Source of the DNA: Rugamonas sp. A1-17
GTDB lineage: Bacteria; Pseudomonadota; Gammaproteobacteria; Burkholderiales; Burkholderiaceae_D
Length of the DNA stretch: 64,000 bases
Assembly: GCA_025548565.1 (NCBI GenBank)
Contig: JAJLPB010000010.1
Span: 232,321 to 296,320, forward strand
Direction of reading: 5' to 3'
Shown: positions 51,278-60,092 of the stretch, piece by piece
Position numbering within the stretch: the first letter of the stretch is position 1
Layout: each line of letters opens with the position of its first letter
Made by a program: the position numbers and the translations under genes
The notes under the pieces: generated by a model
What the model saw: only the letters and a program-made list of their open reading frames with translations
What the model was told of the DNA's origin: nothing
Database searches by the model: none

Positions 51278-51901
51278 TTACCGCAATCCGCTGGCCGCCT
51301 TGGCCAGGTCGGTGATCCGATCCCAGTCGCCGGCGGCGATGGCGTCTTTCGGCGTCAGCCACGAGCCGCCCACGCAGGCGACGTTCTTCAGTGCCAGGAA
51401 CTGCGACGCGGTCTCTTGCGAGATGCCGCCGGTCGGGCAGAACATCACGTCCGGCAGCGGACCGCCAATCGCGTTCAGCATGCCGATGCCGCCGGCCGGC
51501 ACCGCCGGGAACAGCTTCAACTGACGGAAACCATGCTCGCGCGCGGCCATCACTTCCGACGGCGTCATCACGCCCGGCAGCAGCGGCAGGCCGCTGCTCT
51601 TGGCGGCGGCGATCAGCGCCGACGTCAAGCCCGGCGACACGCCGAACACCGCACCCGCGTCACGCGCGGCCGCGAACTCCTCCGGCTGCGTCAAGGTGCC
51701 GACGCCGACGATGGCGCCTTCCACTTCCGACATGGCCTTGATCGCGCCCAGGCCGTGCTTGGTGCGCAGCGTCACTTCCAGCACGCGGATGCCGCCGGCC
51801 ACCAGCGCGCGCGCCAGCGGGACCGCATGTTCAGGTTCGTCAATCGCGATCACTGGGATCACGGCCGAGGTACGCATAATGTCGAGCAGAGTCATGGTCA
51901 T
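51278..51901 (-). CDS. eda: KDPG aldolase (2-dehydro-3-deoxyphosphogluconate aldolase)
   Basis: 207 residues. The catalytic E42 (VLEVTLRT) and Schiff-base K129 (FRQLKLFPA) are intact. It splits KDPG into pyruvate and glyceraldehyde-3-phosphate, the last Entner-Doudoroff step. It starts 3 bases after the edd stop, so the two form an operon. An in-frame ATG at 51895 is the alternative start. Confidence 0.95.
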   Translation of the reverse strand: MTMTLLDIMRTSAVIPVIAIDEPEHAVPLARALVAGGIRVLEVTLRTKHGLGAIKAMSEVEGAIVGVGTLTQPEEFAAARDAGAVFGVSPGLTSALIAAAKSSGLPLLPGVMTPSEVMAAREHGFRQLKLFPAVPAGGIGMLNAIGGPLPDVMFCPTGGISQETASQFLALKNVACVGGSWLTPKDAIAAGDWDRITDLAKAASGLR

Positions 51902-51904
51902 GAT

Positions 51905-53827
51905 TTACGCTTCTTTCTTCATCGAGTAATCTTCATCGGAACCTGGCACGGTGTTGCCGACCGGGTCTTTGTCATGCAGGCCCACCGTGGTGGCGACAGG
52001 CGAAGGCAGCCCGAAGGTGGTCGCGCCCTTCTCCGCTTCGCACACGCTGTTGCGGAACATGGCGAACAGTTCGCGGCCCATGCCCACGCCGTTCGGCGTC
52101 AGGTCGGCCGTGGCCAGCGAGCGCGAATGCCACACGCTCGATTCGACCAGCGCTTCCAGCGTGCCGGTACGGGCGCAGACGCGGATGATGTCGCCATCGC
52201 GCACCAGGCCAAGCGGACCGCCGGCCAGGATCTCAGGAGACACGTGGATCGCCGCCGGCACCTTGCCCGACGCGCCCGACATGCGGCCATCGGTGACCAG
52301 CGCCACGTGGCGGCCGGCGTCCTGCAGGTTGGCCAGCGCAGGCGTCAACGCGTGCAATTCCGGCATGCCGTTGGCGCGCGGGCCCTGGAAGCGCAGCACG
52401 GCCACGAAGTCGCGGTCAAGCTGGCCGGCCTTGTAGGCGTCCATGAAGTCTTCCTGCGAATTGAAGGTCAACGCCGGCGCTTCCACCGTCTGGTGTTCCG
52501 GCTTGACGGCCGATACCTTCATCACGGCGCGGCCCAGGTTACCCTGTACCAGCACGGTGCCGCCGTCCGGCGAGAACGGTGCAGTGACCTTGCGCAGCAC
52601 CGCTTCGTCGCCGGATTCGGTCGGCGCATCCTTCCAGACCACGCCCTTGCCGCCTTCGCCCAGGAACGGCTCGGTGCAGTGCGCGCGCAGGCCCTTGCCC
52701 AGGATGGTGGTGACGTCGTCGTGCAGCAGGCCGCCGTCCAGCAGTTCGCGGATGACGAAGCCGGTGCCGCCGGCGGCGTGGAAGTGGTTCACGTCGGCGT
52801 TGCCGTTCGGGTAGATGCGCGTCAGCAGCGGCACCACTTTCGACAGCTCGTCGAAGTCGTTCCAGTCGATGACGATGCCGGCCGCCTTGGCGATGGCCAC
52901 CAGGTGCAGCGTGTGGTTGGTCGAGCCGCCGGTGGTCAGCAGCGCGACGATGGCGTTGACAATGGACTTCTCATCGACCACATGGCCGACCGGCAGGTAT
53001 TCCTTCGATTGCGCGGTGATGACGGCGGCGCGGCGCGCGGCGGCCTTGGTCAGCTCGTCGCGCAGCGGCGTGTTCGGGGTGATGAAGGCGGCGCCCGGCA
53101 GGTGCAGGCCCATCACTTCCATCAGCATCTGGTTGCTGTTGGCGGTGCCGTAGAAGGTGCAGGTGCCGGCGCTGTGGTAGGACTGCGATTCGCCTTCCAG
53201 CAGCTCGGCGCGGCCGACCTTGCCCTGGGCGTACAGCTGGCGGATCTTGGCTTTCTCGGAGTTCGACAGGCCGGTGGTCATCGGGCCGGCCGGCACGAAC
53301 ACCGCCGGCAGATGGCCGAAGTGCAGCGCGCCGATCAGCAAGCCGGGTACAATCTTGTCGCACACGCCCAGGTAGACGGCGGAGTCGAACATATTGTGCG
53401 ACAGCGCGACCGCAGTGGCCATGGCGATGGCGTCGCGCGAGAACAGCGACAGCTCCATGCCCGGCTGGCCTTGCGTGACGCCGTCGCACATGGCGGGCGT
53501 GCCGCCGGCGAACTGGGCGACCGCGCCGACATCGCGCACCGCGTCCTTGATCAGCGCCGGGAAGCCTTCGAACGGCTGGTGGGCCGACAGCATGTCGTTG
53601 TAGGCCGAGACGATCGCCACCGATGGCTTCTTGAGTTCCTTGAGCGACAGCTTGTCGTTGGCGGGGAAGGCGGCAAAGCCGTGCGCCAGGTTGGTACAAG
53701 CGAGCGCGCCGCGCTGGACGCCTTTAACGCGGGCCGCTTCAAGATGGGCCAAATACGCGCCGCGCGACGGCTTGCTGCGCTGGATGATGCGTGCGGTGAC
53801 GGTTTCTAGGACTGGATGCAACGCCAT
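51905..53827 (-). CDS. edd: 6-phosphogluconate dehydratase
   Basis: 640 residues, slightly longer than the usual 600-610. IlvD/Edd-type iron-sulfur dehydratase with cluster cysteines in PAMCDGVTQG and VYLGVCDKIVPG, and the GTCTFYGTANSNQ and VTDGRMSGASGKVPAA motifs. It converts 6-phosphogluconate to KDPG. AAGGA precedes the start. A HexR-like operator lies 26 bases upstream. The last about 25 residues (GNTVPGSDEDYSMKKEA) look like an extra tail. Confidence 0.95.
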   Translation of the reverse strand: MALHPVLETVTARIIQRSKPSRGAYLAHLEAARVKGVQRGALACTNLAHGFAAFPANDKLSLKELKKPSVAIVSAYNDMLSAHQPFEGFPALIKDAVRDVGAVAQFAGGTPAMCDGVTQGQPGMELSLFSRDAIAMATAVALSHNMFDSAVYLGVCDKIVPGLLIGALHFGHLPAVFVPAGPMTTGLSNSEKAKIRQLYAQGKVGRAELLEGESQSYHSAGTCTFYGTANSNQMLMEVMGLHLPGAAFITPNTPLRDELTKAAARRAAVITAQSKEYLPVGHVVDEKSIVNAIVALLTTGGSTNHTLHLVAIAKAAGIVIDWNDFDELSKVVPLLTRIYPNGNADVNHFHAAGGTGFVIRELLDGGLLHDDVTTILGKGLRAHCTEPFLGEGGKGVVWKDAPTESGDEAVLRKVTAPFSPDGGTVLVQGNLGRAVMKVSAVKPEHQTVEAPALTFNSQEDFMDAYKAGQLDRDFVAVLRFQGPRANGMPELHALTPALANLQDAGRHVALVTDGRMSGASGKVPAAIHVSPEILAGGPLGLVRDGDIIRVCARTGTLEALVESSVWHSRSLATADLTPNGVGMGRELFAMFRNSVCEAEKGATTFGLPSPVATTVGLHDKDPVGNTVPGSDEDYSMKKEA

Positions 53828-53852
53828 GATCGTTCCTTATGAATGAATTCCG

Positions 53853-53867
53853 TGAAATTTTACTACA
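53853..53867. promoter_or_regulatory. HexR-like operator of edd-eda
   Basis: TGAAATTTTACTACA; its complement TGTAGTAAAATTTCA closely matches the HexR-type site TGTARTAAATTTACA found twice in front of zwf. It lies within a wider GAAATTTT-N5-AAAATTTC palindrome. Confidence 0.7.
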
Positions 53868-53997
53868 AAATTTCGGATTCAACCTACTTTTATTCTTGTG
53901 ATGTGCGACCAGGCGGGCGGTACATGGGCCGAACGCAGGCGCCATATCCCGCCGCAACGCCCCTCGCGACAGAAAAACTGCGCCGTTTGAACGGAAC

Positions 53998-54012
53998 CGT
54001 AGTGAATTTACC
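53998..54012. promoter_or_regulatory. HexR-like operator of pgi
   Basis: CGTAGTGAATTTACC differs from the zwf site TGTAGTAAATTTACA at three positions and lies 58 bases before pgi. Confidence 0.55.
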
Positions 54013-54070
54013 TGATTTTCCTGTATCATTCACGCATCCCCTCCCTCAGACTTAACGACGCCCAACGATT

Positions 54071-55720
54071 ATGCGCCAGCCAGCACTGACCTCCACGCCC
54101 AGCTTCCAAGCCCTTGAATCCCACGCCGCCGACGCGAAGAACTGGCAATTGCGCCAGTTGTTCGCCGCCGACGCGCAGCGCTTCCCCAAACTGACGGTGG
54201 ACGCGGCCGGCCTGTTCCTCGATTATTCGAAGAACCGCCTGGATGCCAAGACCATCGGCCTGCTGCTGGACCTGGCCCGCGAACGCGGCGTGGAGCGCCA
54301 GCGCGACGCCATGCTGAACGGCGAGAAGATCAATCTTACCGAACATCGCGCCGTGCTGCACACGGCCCTGCGTATGCCGCGCGGCAAGGCGCTGACCGTG
54401 GACGGCCAGGACATCGCCCACGACGTGCACGCGGTGCTGGACCAGATCAAGGCCTTCACCGACCGCGTGCGCAACGGCGCGTGGCTGGGCCACACCGGCA
54501 AGCCGATCACCGACGTCGTCAACATCGGCATCGGCGGCTCGGACCTGGGTCCGAAGATGGCCGTGCTGGCACTGCGCTCGTACGCCCATCCGCGCCTGAA
54601 GATGCACTTCGTCTCCAACGTCGACGGCCATGACATGGATGCCGCGCTGGCGCAGGTCAATCCCGAGACCACGCTGTTCATCATCGCCTCCAAAACCTTC
54701 GTCACCGCCGAGACCATGCTCAACGCCGGCACCGCCCGCAACTGGTTCCTGCAGACCGCCAAGGAAGAAGACCTGGCGCGCCACTTCGTCGCTGTCTCCA
54801 CCAACACCGAGGCGGTGAAAGCCTTCGGCATCGACCCGGCCAATATGTTCCCGTTCTGGGACTGGGTCGGCGGCCGTTACTCGGTGTGGTCGGCGATCGG
54901 CCTGGCGGTGGCGCTGGCGGTGGGCTTCGGCTACTTCAGCGACTTCCTCGGCGGCGCGCACGCGATGGACGAACACTTCCGCGAAGCGCCGCTGGAGCAG
55001 AACATGCCGGTGCTGCTGGCGATGGTCGGCTTCTGGAACCGCCAGTTCCTCAACGCCGGTTCGCTGTCGATCGCGCCGTACCACCAGGACCTGAGCCGCT
55101 TCCCCGCCTACCTGCAACAGCTGGACATGGAGAGCAACGGCAAGCGCGTCACGCGCGGCGGCGCCGAAGTCGACACGCCGACCTGCCCGGTGGTGTGGGG
55201 CGAGTGCGGCACCAACGCGCAACACGCCTACTTCCAGCTGCTGCATCAGGGCACCGACGTCACGCCGATCGACTTCATCGCCGCGCTGCGCGCCACGCAC
55301 GACCTGGCGGGACATCACGATTCGCTGCTGGCCAACTGCTTCGCGCAATCGGAAGCCTTCATGACCGGCAAGACCGCCGCCGAAGTGCGCGCCGACCTCA
55401 CCGCGCAAAAACTAAGCGAGGCCGAAATCGATGAACTGGTGCCGCACAAGACCTTCCCCGGCAACCGTCCGTCCAACACGATTTTGATGGACCAGCTGAC
55501 GCCGTCCACGCTGGGCGCGTTGATCGCACTGTACGAGCACAAGACCTTTGTGCAGGGCGTGATCTGGGACGTCAACAGCTTCGACCAGTGGGGCGTGGAG
55601 CTGGGCAAGGTCCTCGCCAAGAACATCCACGCGGAGCTGACCGGCGACATCAAGCCGGAACGCCACGACAGCTCCACCAATGGCCTGATCATCATGGCCA
55701 AGGCCGCACAGCACATCTAA
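54071..55720 (+). CDS. pgi: Glucose-6-phosphate isomerase
   Basis: 549 residues. Motifs NIGIGGSDLGPKMA, TLFIIASKTFVTAETMLNA, FWDWVGGRYSVWSAIGL and EQWGVELGK-like FDQWGVELGK are the standard PGI pattern. It interconverts glucose-6-phosphate and fructose-6-phosphate, allowing fructose-6-phosphate to enter the Entner-Doudoroff route. It heads the operon pgi-lactonase-zwf-hexR; the lactonase start is 4 bases after its stop. Confidence 0.96.
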   Translation: MRQPALTSTPSFQALESHAADAKNWQLRQLFAADAQRFPKLTVDAAGLFLDYSKNRLDAKTIGLLLDLARERGVERQRDAMLNGEKINLTEHRAVLHTALRMPRGKALTVDGQDIAHDVHAVLDQIKAFTDRVRNGAWLGHTGKPITDVVNIGIGGSDLGPKMAVLALRSYAHPRLKMHFVSNVDGHDMDAALAQVNPETTLFIIASKTFVTAETMLNAGTARNWFLQTAKEEDLARHFVAVSTNTEAVKAFGIDPANMFPFWDWVGGRYSVWSAIGLAVALAVGFGYFSDFLGGAHAMDEHFREAPLEQNMPVLLAMVGFWNRQFLNAGSLSIAPYHQDLSRFPAYLQQLDMESNGKRVTRGGAEVDTPTCPVVWGECGTNAQHAYFQLLHQGTDVTPIDFIAALRATHDLAGHHDSLLANCFAQSEAFMTGKTAAEVRADLTAQKLSEAEIDELVPHKTFPGNRPSNTILMDQLTPSTLGALIALYEHKTFVQGVIWDVNSFDQWGVELGKVLAKNIHAELTGDIKPERHDSSTNGLIIMAKAAQHI

Positions 55721-55724
55721 GACC

Positions 55725-56621
55725 ATGAGCACACCACATATCGAAGTTGCCTACGACGCCGTCATGCAAACCGGCGAGTGCCCGCTGTGGCACGAGCAGG
55801 AGCAGGCGCTGTACTGGGTCGACATCCCCGCCTTCACCGTGCACCGCCTCGATCCGGCCAGCGGCGCGCACCGTTCGTGGAAGCTCTCCAGCGAGCCGGC
55901 CACGCTGGCCGTCAGCGACCAGGGCGGCCTGGTGGTCGCCATGCGCAGCGGCTTCGCGCACCTGGACACCGGCAGCGACGAGGTGCGCCTGACCGGGATC
56001 GCCGCCGCGCCCTACGACACCGCCATCACCCGCTTCAACGACGGCCACGTCGACGGCGCCGGACGCTTCTGGGTCGGCACCATCTACGAGCCGCGCGACA
56101 AGCCGGCCGCCGAGATGTTCGTGCTGGAGCAAGGCACGATCCGCAAGGCCTGGTCGGGCGGCATGACCAACTCGAACGGCCTGGGCTTCAGCCCGGACTA
56201 CAGCACCATGTACCACGCCGACACCAGCGCCCACCGCGTCACCAGGCTGGATTTCGATGTCGCCAGCGGCAAGGTCTCCAACCAGCGCCTGCTGCACCAG
56301 TTCTCGATGGACAAGGAACACAACTACGGCGGCCGCCCCGACGGCGCGGCGGTCGACAGCGAAGGCAATTACTGGGTCGCGATGTTCGAAGGCGCGCGCC
56401 TGGTCAAGCTCTCGCCGACCGGCGAGTTGATCGGCGAGATCGCGCTGCCGGTGCGCTGCCCGACCATGATGGCCTTCGGCGGCGCCGACCTGCGCACGCT
56501 GTACGTCACCAGCGCGGGCGCGCGGCCGGCGCCGGAACTGGCGCAGTACCCGCTCAGCGGCAAGCTGCTGTCCATCCGCGTCGACGTGGCCGGTCGCACG
56601 GAGCCGGCCTATATCGAATAA
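55725..56621 (+). CDS. SMP-30/gluconolactonase-family lactonase
   Basis: 298 residues. ECPLWHEQEQALYWVDIPA, RFNDGHVDGAGRFWVGT, MTNSNGLGFSPDYSTMYHAD and NYGGRPDGAAVDSEGNYW are the six-bladed propeller metal-binding motifs (E18, N-type and D-type ligands). It is located between pgi and zwf, where a 6-phosphogluconolactonase (pgl) is expected; no pgl is seen in the cluster. It probably hydrolyses a sugar lactone in this pathway, possibly 6-phosphogluconolactone; the phosphorylated substrate is inference. Confidence 0.88.
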   Translation: MSTPHIEVAYDAVMQTGECPLWHEQEQALYWVDIPAFTVHRLDPASGAHRSWKLSSEPATLAVSDQGGLVVAMRSGFAHLDTGSDEVRLTGIAAAPYDTAITRFNDGHVDGAGRFWVGTIYEPRDKPAAEMFVLEQGTIRKAWSGGMTNSNGLGFSPDYSTMYHADTSAHRVTRLDFDVASGKVSNQRLLHQFSMDKEHNYGGRPDGAAVDSEGNYWVAMFEGARLVKLSPTGELIGEIALPVRCPTMMAFGGADLRTLYVTSAGARPAPELAQYPLSGKLLSIRVDVAGRTEPAYIE

Positions 56622-56645
56622 ACTATATGTTGCATCCGCAGCATT

Positions 56646-56660
56646 TGTAGTAAATTTTCT
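56646..56660. promoter_or_regulatory. HexR-like half-conserved operator, distal site of zwf
   Basis: TGTAGTAAATTTTCT shares 12 of 15 positions with the perfect proximal site 32 bases downstream. Confidence 0.55.
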
Positions 56661-56677
56661 TGCAATACAACAAATCG

Positions 56678-56692
56678 TGTAGTAAATTTACA
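56678..56692. promoter_or_regulatory. HexR operator of zwf-hexR
   Basis: TGTAGTAAATTTACA is nearly palindromic and fits the known HexR consensus TGTAATWWWATTACA apart from one position per half. It lies 41 bases before the zwf start. Confidence 0.75.
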
Positions 56693-56733
56693 GTTACATC
56701 CCTCTTTCAGCACTCTACATACTGCGAATAATT

Positions 56734-58206
56734 ATGGCTCTTACCGATTTTGACCTGGTTCTGTTTGGCGGCAGCGGCGATCTGGCGATGCGCAAATTGC
56801 TGCCCGCGATGTACGCCCGCGACGTCGCCAACGACTTGCCCGCCACCGCCCGCATCATCTGCGTCGGCCGCGCCGACGCCAGCCAGCAAGACTTCCTGCA
56901 CACCGTAGAGACCACGTCCAAACCGCACATCAAGTCGCCGGCCGTCACGCCGGCCGCCTGGGCCAAGTTCACCGCGCGCATCGTCTACGTGTCGCTCAAC
57001 GCCACCGACTCCGGCAGCTACAGCTCGCTGGTGGAGGCGCTGCGCAAGGACGACGCCATCACCAAGGTCTACTACCTGGCGACGCCGCCGGCGATCTTCT
57101 CGCAGATCTGCGAGAACCTGAAGGCCAACGGCCTGGTGACCAAGAACTCGCGCGTGGTGCTGGAAAAACCGCTGGGCCGCGACCTGGCCTCGGCCAAGCA
57201 GATCAACGCCGAAGTGGGCCAGGTGTTCGAGGAATCGCAGATCTACCGTATCGACCACTACCTGGGCAAGGAGACCGTGCAGAACCTGCTGGCCCTGCGC
57301 TTCGGTAACATCCTGTTCGAGCCGCTGTGGCGCCGCGAGTGGATCTCCGACGTGCAGATCACCATCGCCGAGAAGCTGGGCGTGGGCAACCGCATGGGTT
57401 ACTACGACACCTCGGGCGCACTGCGCGACATGCTGCAAAACCACCTGCTGCAACTGCTGTGCATCGTGGCCATGGAGCCGCCGACCTCGATCGCGCCGGA
57501 CGCCGTGCGCGACGCCAAGCTGCAGGTGCTGCGTTCGCTGAAAAAATTCACGCCAACCACGCTGGCGCAGAACATCGTGCGCGGCCAGTACCGCGCCGGC
57601 CACGTGGACGGCAAGGCCGTGCCGAGCTACCGCGACGAGCCCGATGCGCCGGAACATTCGCGCACCGAGACCTTCGTCGCGATGAAGGCGGAAATCGACA
57701 CCTGGCGCTGGGCCGGCGTGCCGTTCTACCTGCGCACCGGCAAACGCATGGCCGACGGCCTGGCCGAGATCGTGGTGCGCTTCAAGCAGATCCCGCATTC
57801 GATCTTCGCGCAGCCGACCAACAGCTTCCAGCCGAATTCGCTGGTGATCCGCTTGCAGCCGGACGAAGGCCTGCGCATGAACCTGATGGCCAAGACGCCG
57901 GGCGACGGCATGCGCCTGAAGCAAGCCGAGCTGGAACTGGACTTCCGCGAGTCGTTCAAATCGCCGCGCATGGACGCCTACGAGCGCCTGCTGCTCGACG
58001 TGCTGCGCGGCCAGCTGACGCTGTTCATGCGCGGCGACGAATTGGAAGCGGCGTGGGAATGGGTCGAGCCTATCCTGAACAACTGGGAGGCCGACGACAG
58101 CTTCCCTATCCCGTACGCCTCCGGCACCTGGGGCCCGGCCGCCGCGTCGGCACTGATCGGCCGCGACGGCCTGCAGTGGCGCGAAGAAGCATTACCAGAG
58201 GATTAA
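56734..58206 (+). CDS. zwf: Glucose-6-phosphate 1-dehydrogenase
   Basis: 490 residues. The NADP-binding GGSGDLAMRKLLPAMY (from 12) and catalytic RIDHYLGKETVQN motifs are intact. It oxidises glucose-6-phosphate to 6-phosphogluconolactone, feeding edd/eda. Its stop is followed directly by the hexR start with no gap. Two HexR-like sites precede it. Confidence 0.96.
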   Translation: MALTDFDLVLFGGSGDLAMRKLLPAMYARDVANDLPATARIICVGRADASQQDFLHTVETTSKPHIKSPAVTPAAWAKFTARIVYVSLNATDSGSYSSLVEALRKDDAITKVYYLATPPAIFSQICENLKANGLVTKNSRVVLEKPLGRDLASAKQINAEVGQVFEESQIYRIDHYLGKETVQNLLALRFGNILFEPLWRREWISDVQITIAEKLGVGNRMGYYDTSGALRDMLQNHLLQLLCIVAMEPPTSIAPDAVRDAKLQVLRSLKKFTPTTLAQNIVRGQYRAGHVDGKAVPSYRDEPDAPEHSRTETFVAMKAEIDTWRWAGVPFYLRTGKRMADGLAEIVVRFKQIPHSIFAQPTNSFQPNSLVIRLQPDEGLRMNLMAKTPGDGMRLKQAELELDFRESFKSPRMDAYERLLLDVLRGQLTLFMRGDELEAAWEWVEPILNNWEADDSFPIPYASGTWGPAAASALIGRDGLQWREEALPED

Positions 58207-59061
58207 ATGCTGTTAGATTCCATCCGCACCCAGCTCGACTCGCTCTCCAAATCGGAGCGCAAGGTTGCGCTGGCCGTGCTTGATCATCCGGGCCAGACGG
58301 TCAGCCAGAACATCACGGCGCTCGCCAAGAGCGCGCAGGTGTCGGAGCCGACCGTGGTGCGTTTTTGCCGCACGCTGGGTTACGACGGCTGGCACGAGTT
58401 CAAGCTCAAGCTGGCGCAAGGCCTGGCGCTGGCCCTGCCCGGCCTGAACGAACAGCCGACCCAGGACGACCTCGCGGCCGACCTGGTCAACAAGATCTGC
58501 AGCCGCTCGATCAACACCCTGCTGGACCTGCGCAACAACCTCGATCCCGAGGCGATCCAGAAGGCGCTGGACATCCTGTCCAAGGCCAACAAGATCGAGT
58601 TCTACGGGCAAGGGACGTCGGGCATCGTGGCGGCGGACGCGCAGCACAAGTTCTTCCGCTCCGGCGTGCCGACGGTGGCGTATGCCGACCCGCACATCCA
58701 CAGCATCGCCGCCGCCCTGCTGCGCGCGGGCGACGCGGTGGTGGCCATTTCGCAGCGCGGCAACAGCCCGTCGCTGGTGCGCTCGATCAAGCTGGCGCGC
58801 CGCGGCGGCGCCGACGTGATCGTGCTGGCGCCGTCCGGCACGCCGCTGGCGGACCTGGCGACGGTGCTGATTCCGATCGACCTGATCTTCAACATCGATC
58901 CGTACACGCCGATCTCGGCGCGGCTGGCGTACCTGGTGGTGATCGACGTGCTGGCGGTCGGCCTGGCGCTGCAACGCGGCCCCGAGTTCCGCAAGAAGAT
59001 GCAGAACGCACAGAAAGCCTTGCAGGAATTCGACCTGCAGTTCGATTCCTTCATCGGCTAA
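58207..59061 (+). CDS. hexR: HexR, RpiR-family repressor of hexose metabolism
   Basis: 284 residues. An N-terminal RpiR helix-turn-helix (VSQNITALAKSAQVSEPTVVRFCRTLGYDGWHEFK; cited by motif SAQVSEPTVVRFCRTLG) and a C-terminal SIS sugar-phosphate domain (FYGQGTSGIVAADAQHKFFRSG, AISQRGNSPSLV). HexR senses KDPG in pseudomonads and relatives and represses zwf, edd and others. It begins immediately after zwf and is therefore autoregulated through the same operators. Confidence 0.93.
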   Translation: MLLDSIRTQLDSLSKSERKVALAVLDHPGQTVSQNITALAKSAQVSEPTVVRFCRTLGYDGWHEFKLKLAQGLALALPGLNEQPTQDDLAADLVNKICSRSINTLLDLRNNLDPEAIQKALDILSKANKIEFYGQGTSGIVAADAQHKFFRSGVPTVAYADPHIHSIAAALLRAGDAVVAISQRGNSPSLVRSIKLARRGGADVIVLAPSGTPLADLATVLIPIDLIFNIDPYTPISARLAYLVVIDVLAVGLALQRGPEFRKKMQNAQKALQEFDLQFDSFIG

Positions 59062-59066
59062 GAAAA

Positions 59067-59093
59067 AGCGGACGTCCACGACGTCTGCTCTTG
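59067..59093 (+). terminator. Probable hairpin terminator after hexR
   Basis: A 10-bp stem AGCGGACGTC / GACGTCTGCT (one G-T pair) with loop CAC is followed by CTTGTG. The T-run is weak. Confidence 0.45.
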
Positions 59094-59160
59094 TGCAAAG
59101 CGCGGCCATCCAGGCCGCGCTACGCTGGCAGTTGTTCCCCACCCCAGCTTCCCTCTCAAC

Positions 59161-59655
59161 ATGGACTTCATTGGCATCAGCGGCTTGGTCGTTTCCATCG
59201 CTGGCTTTGCGCTCTCGCTATGGCAAATCGGCAAGGCGCGCACGGCAGCCGAGGCGGCAAGGGCTGCTGCCAGGGAAGCCGTGGCTGCGGTCCGAACAAT
59301 TCATGCGGTCGCCGACATCCAGGAAATTTGCGGCCGCTCCCGCAATCTATTGCACTTGGCCCGAGCCGGAAATACAGAAGCAGCCGCGACCGCAGCATTC
59401 GAACTACGAGAACTGGTCGCCCGGTTTCATGCGACCGACGCCGCGCACCAGTTGGCCAGCGCAGAAACATGGCAGCAGGCGTTCAACAGCCTGCGTGCGA
59501 TACACGATAGATTGGAATCCGCAGCCGTGGTAAAAACTCTCCATCATCAAGAACGTGAAACCTCGCTCCACGAGATATCTCAGCTCCACACCCAGTTCAG
59601 CACTTTCGCAGCAGTCGCTGCGGAGAAAGGAGTCAATCATGGAAATTCCCGATGA
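59161..59655 (+). CDS. Membrane-anchored protein of unknown function (164 aa)
   Basis: One N-terminal membrane segment (about 5-22, ISGLVVSIAGFALSLWQIG) followed by an alanine-rich coiled-coil-like helix and a helical domain with a cysteine in DIQEICGRS. The family is not recognised. It overlaps the next gene by 17 bases, so the two probably form a small operon. Confidence 0.62.
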   Translation: MDFIGISGLVVSIAGFALSLWQIGKARTAAEAARAAAREAVAAVRTIHAVADIQEICGRSRNLLHLARAGNTEAAATAAFELRELVARFHATDAAHQLASAETWQQAFNSLRAIHDRLESAAVVKTLHHQERETSLHEISQLHTQFSTFAAVAAEKGVNHGNSR

Positions 59656-60025
59656 GTACCAAGATATTATTGAAGGACTCTCACGAGCAACAGATGACGA
59701 GCGCATCAGATGGACCTTGGAACAATTTGGTTTGGAATTCGATGTGGCCGGCTTCAAATTAGTTCTCAATTCAGGCAGTGATTTCGAACGGAAGGTGGCA
59801 TACGTAACGTTCGCGCTCACAGAAAAAAACGGCAAAATGCTGGACATCTGGCGTGTCGACGAAGGGTGTCCGGAATATGACTTTTTGTACGGCCTGTACC
59901 TGCGGGCCAGGCGCAAGGCGCTCGGCATCCCGCAACGATTGGAACGCATCAGGGCTGAGCTCAGGAAATCTAACATCATCGGCGAGACATCGCCGGCTGC
60001 AGAGAAAGCGGACGCAACCTCCTGA
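59639..60025 (+). CDS. Protein of unknown function (128 aa)
   Basis: ATG 59639 after GAAAGGAG. Begins MEIPDEYQDIIEGLSRATDD; a soluble, acidic protein with no cysteine-based or helix-turn-helix motif beyond a single cysteine (DEGCPEYDF). Not a BlaI-type repressor despite its place before the blaR1-like gene. The family is not recognised. Confidence 0.62.
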   Translation: MEIPDEYQDIIEGLSRATDDERIRWTLEQFGLEFDVAGFKLVLNSGSDFERKVAYVTFALTEKNGKMLDIWRVDEGCPEYDFLYGLYLRARRKALGIPQRLERIRAELRKSNIIGETSPAAEKADATS

Positions 60026-60034
60026 TTGCCGTTC

Positions 60035-60079
60035 TTGACGCATTGCGACAGATGTCACATAATACGTGACATCTGTCGC
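60035..60079 (+). promoter_or_regulatory. Promoter and dyad operator of the beta-lactamase operon
   Basis: TTGACG (60035-60040) and CATAAT (60058-60063) are separated by 17 bp. GCGACAGATGTCAC (60045-60058) and GTGACATCTGTCGC (60066-60079) are a perfect 14-bp inverted repeat with a 7-base spacer, and each arm holds its own GACA-N2-TGTC dyad. Bound repressor would cover the spacer, -10 and start point. The arrangement is as expected for a BlaI-like dimer pair. Confidence 0.7.
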
Positions 60080-60092
60080 GTAGAGGCGTCGT

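Noticed and set aside
59639..60025. BlaI repressor for the beta-lactamase operon
   Set aside because: The position fits but the protein has no winged-helix pattern and is acidic.
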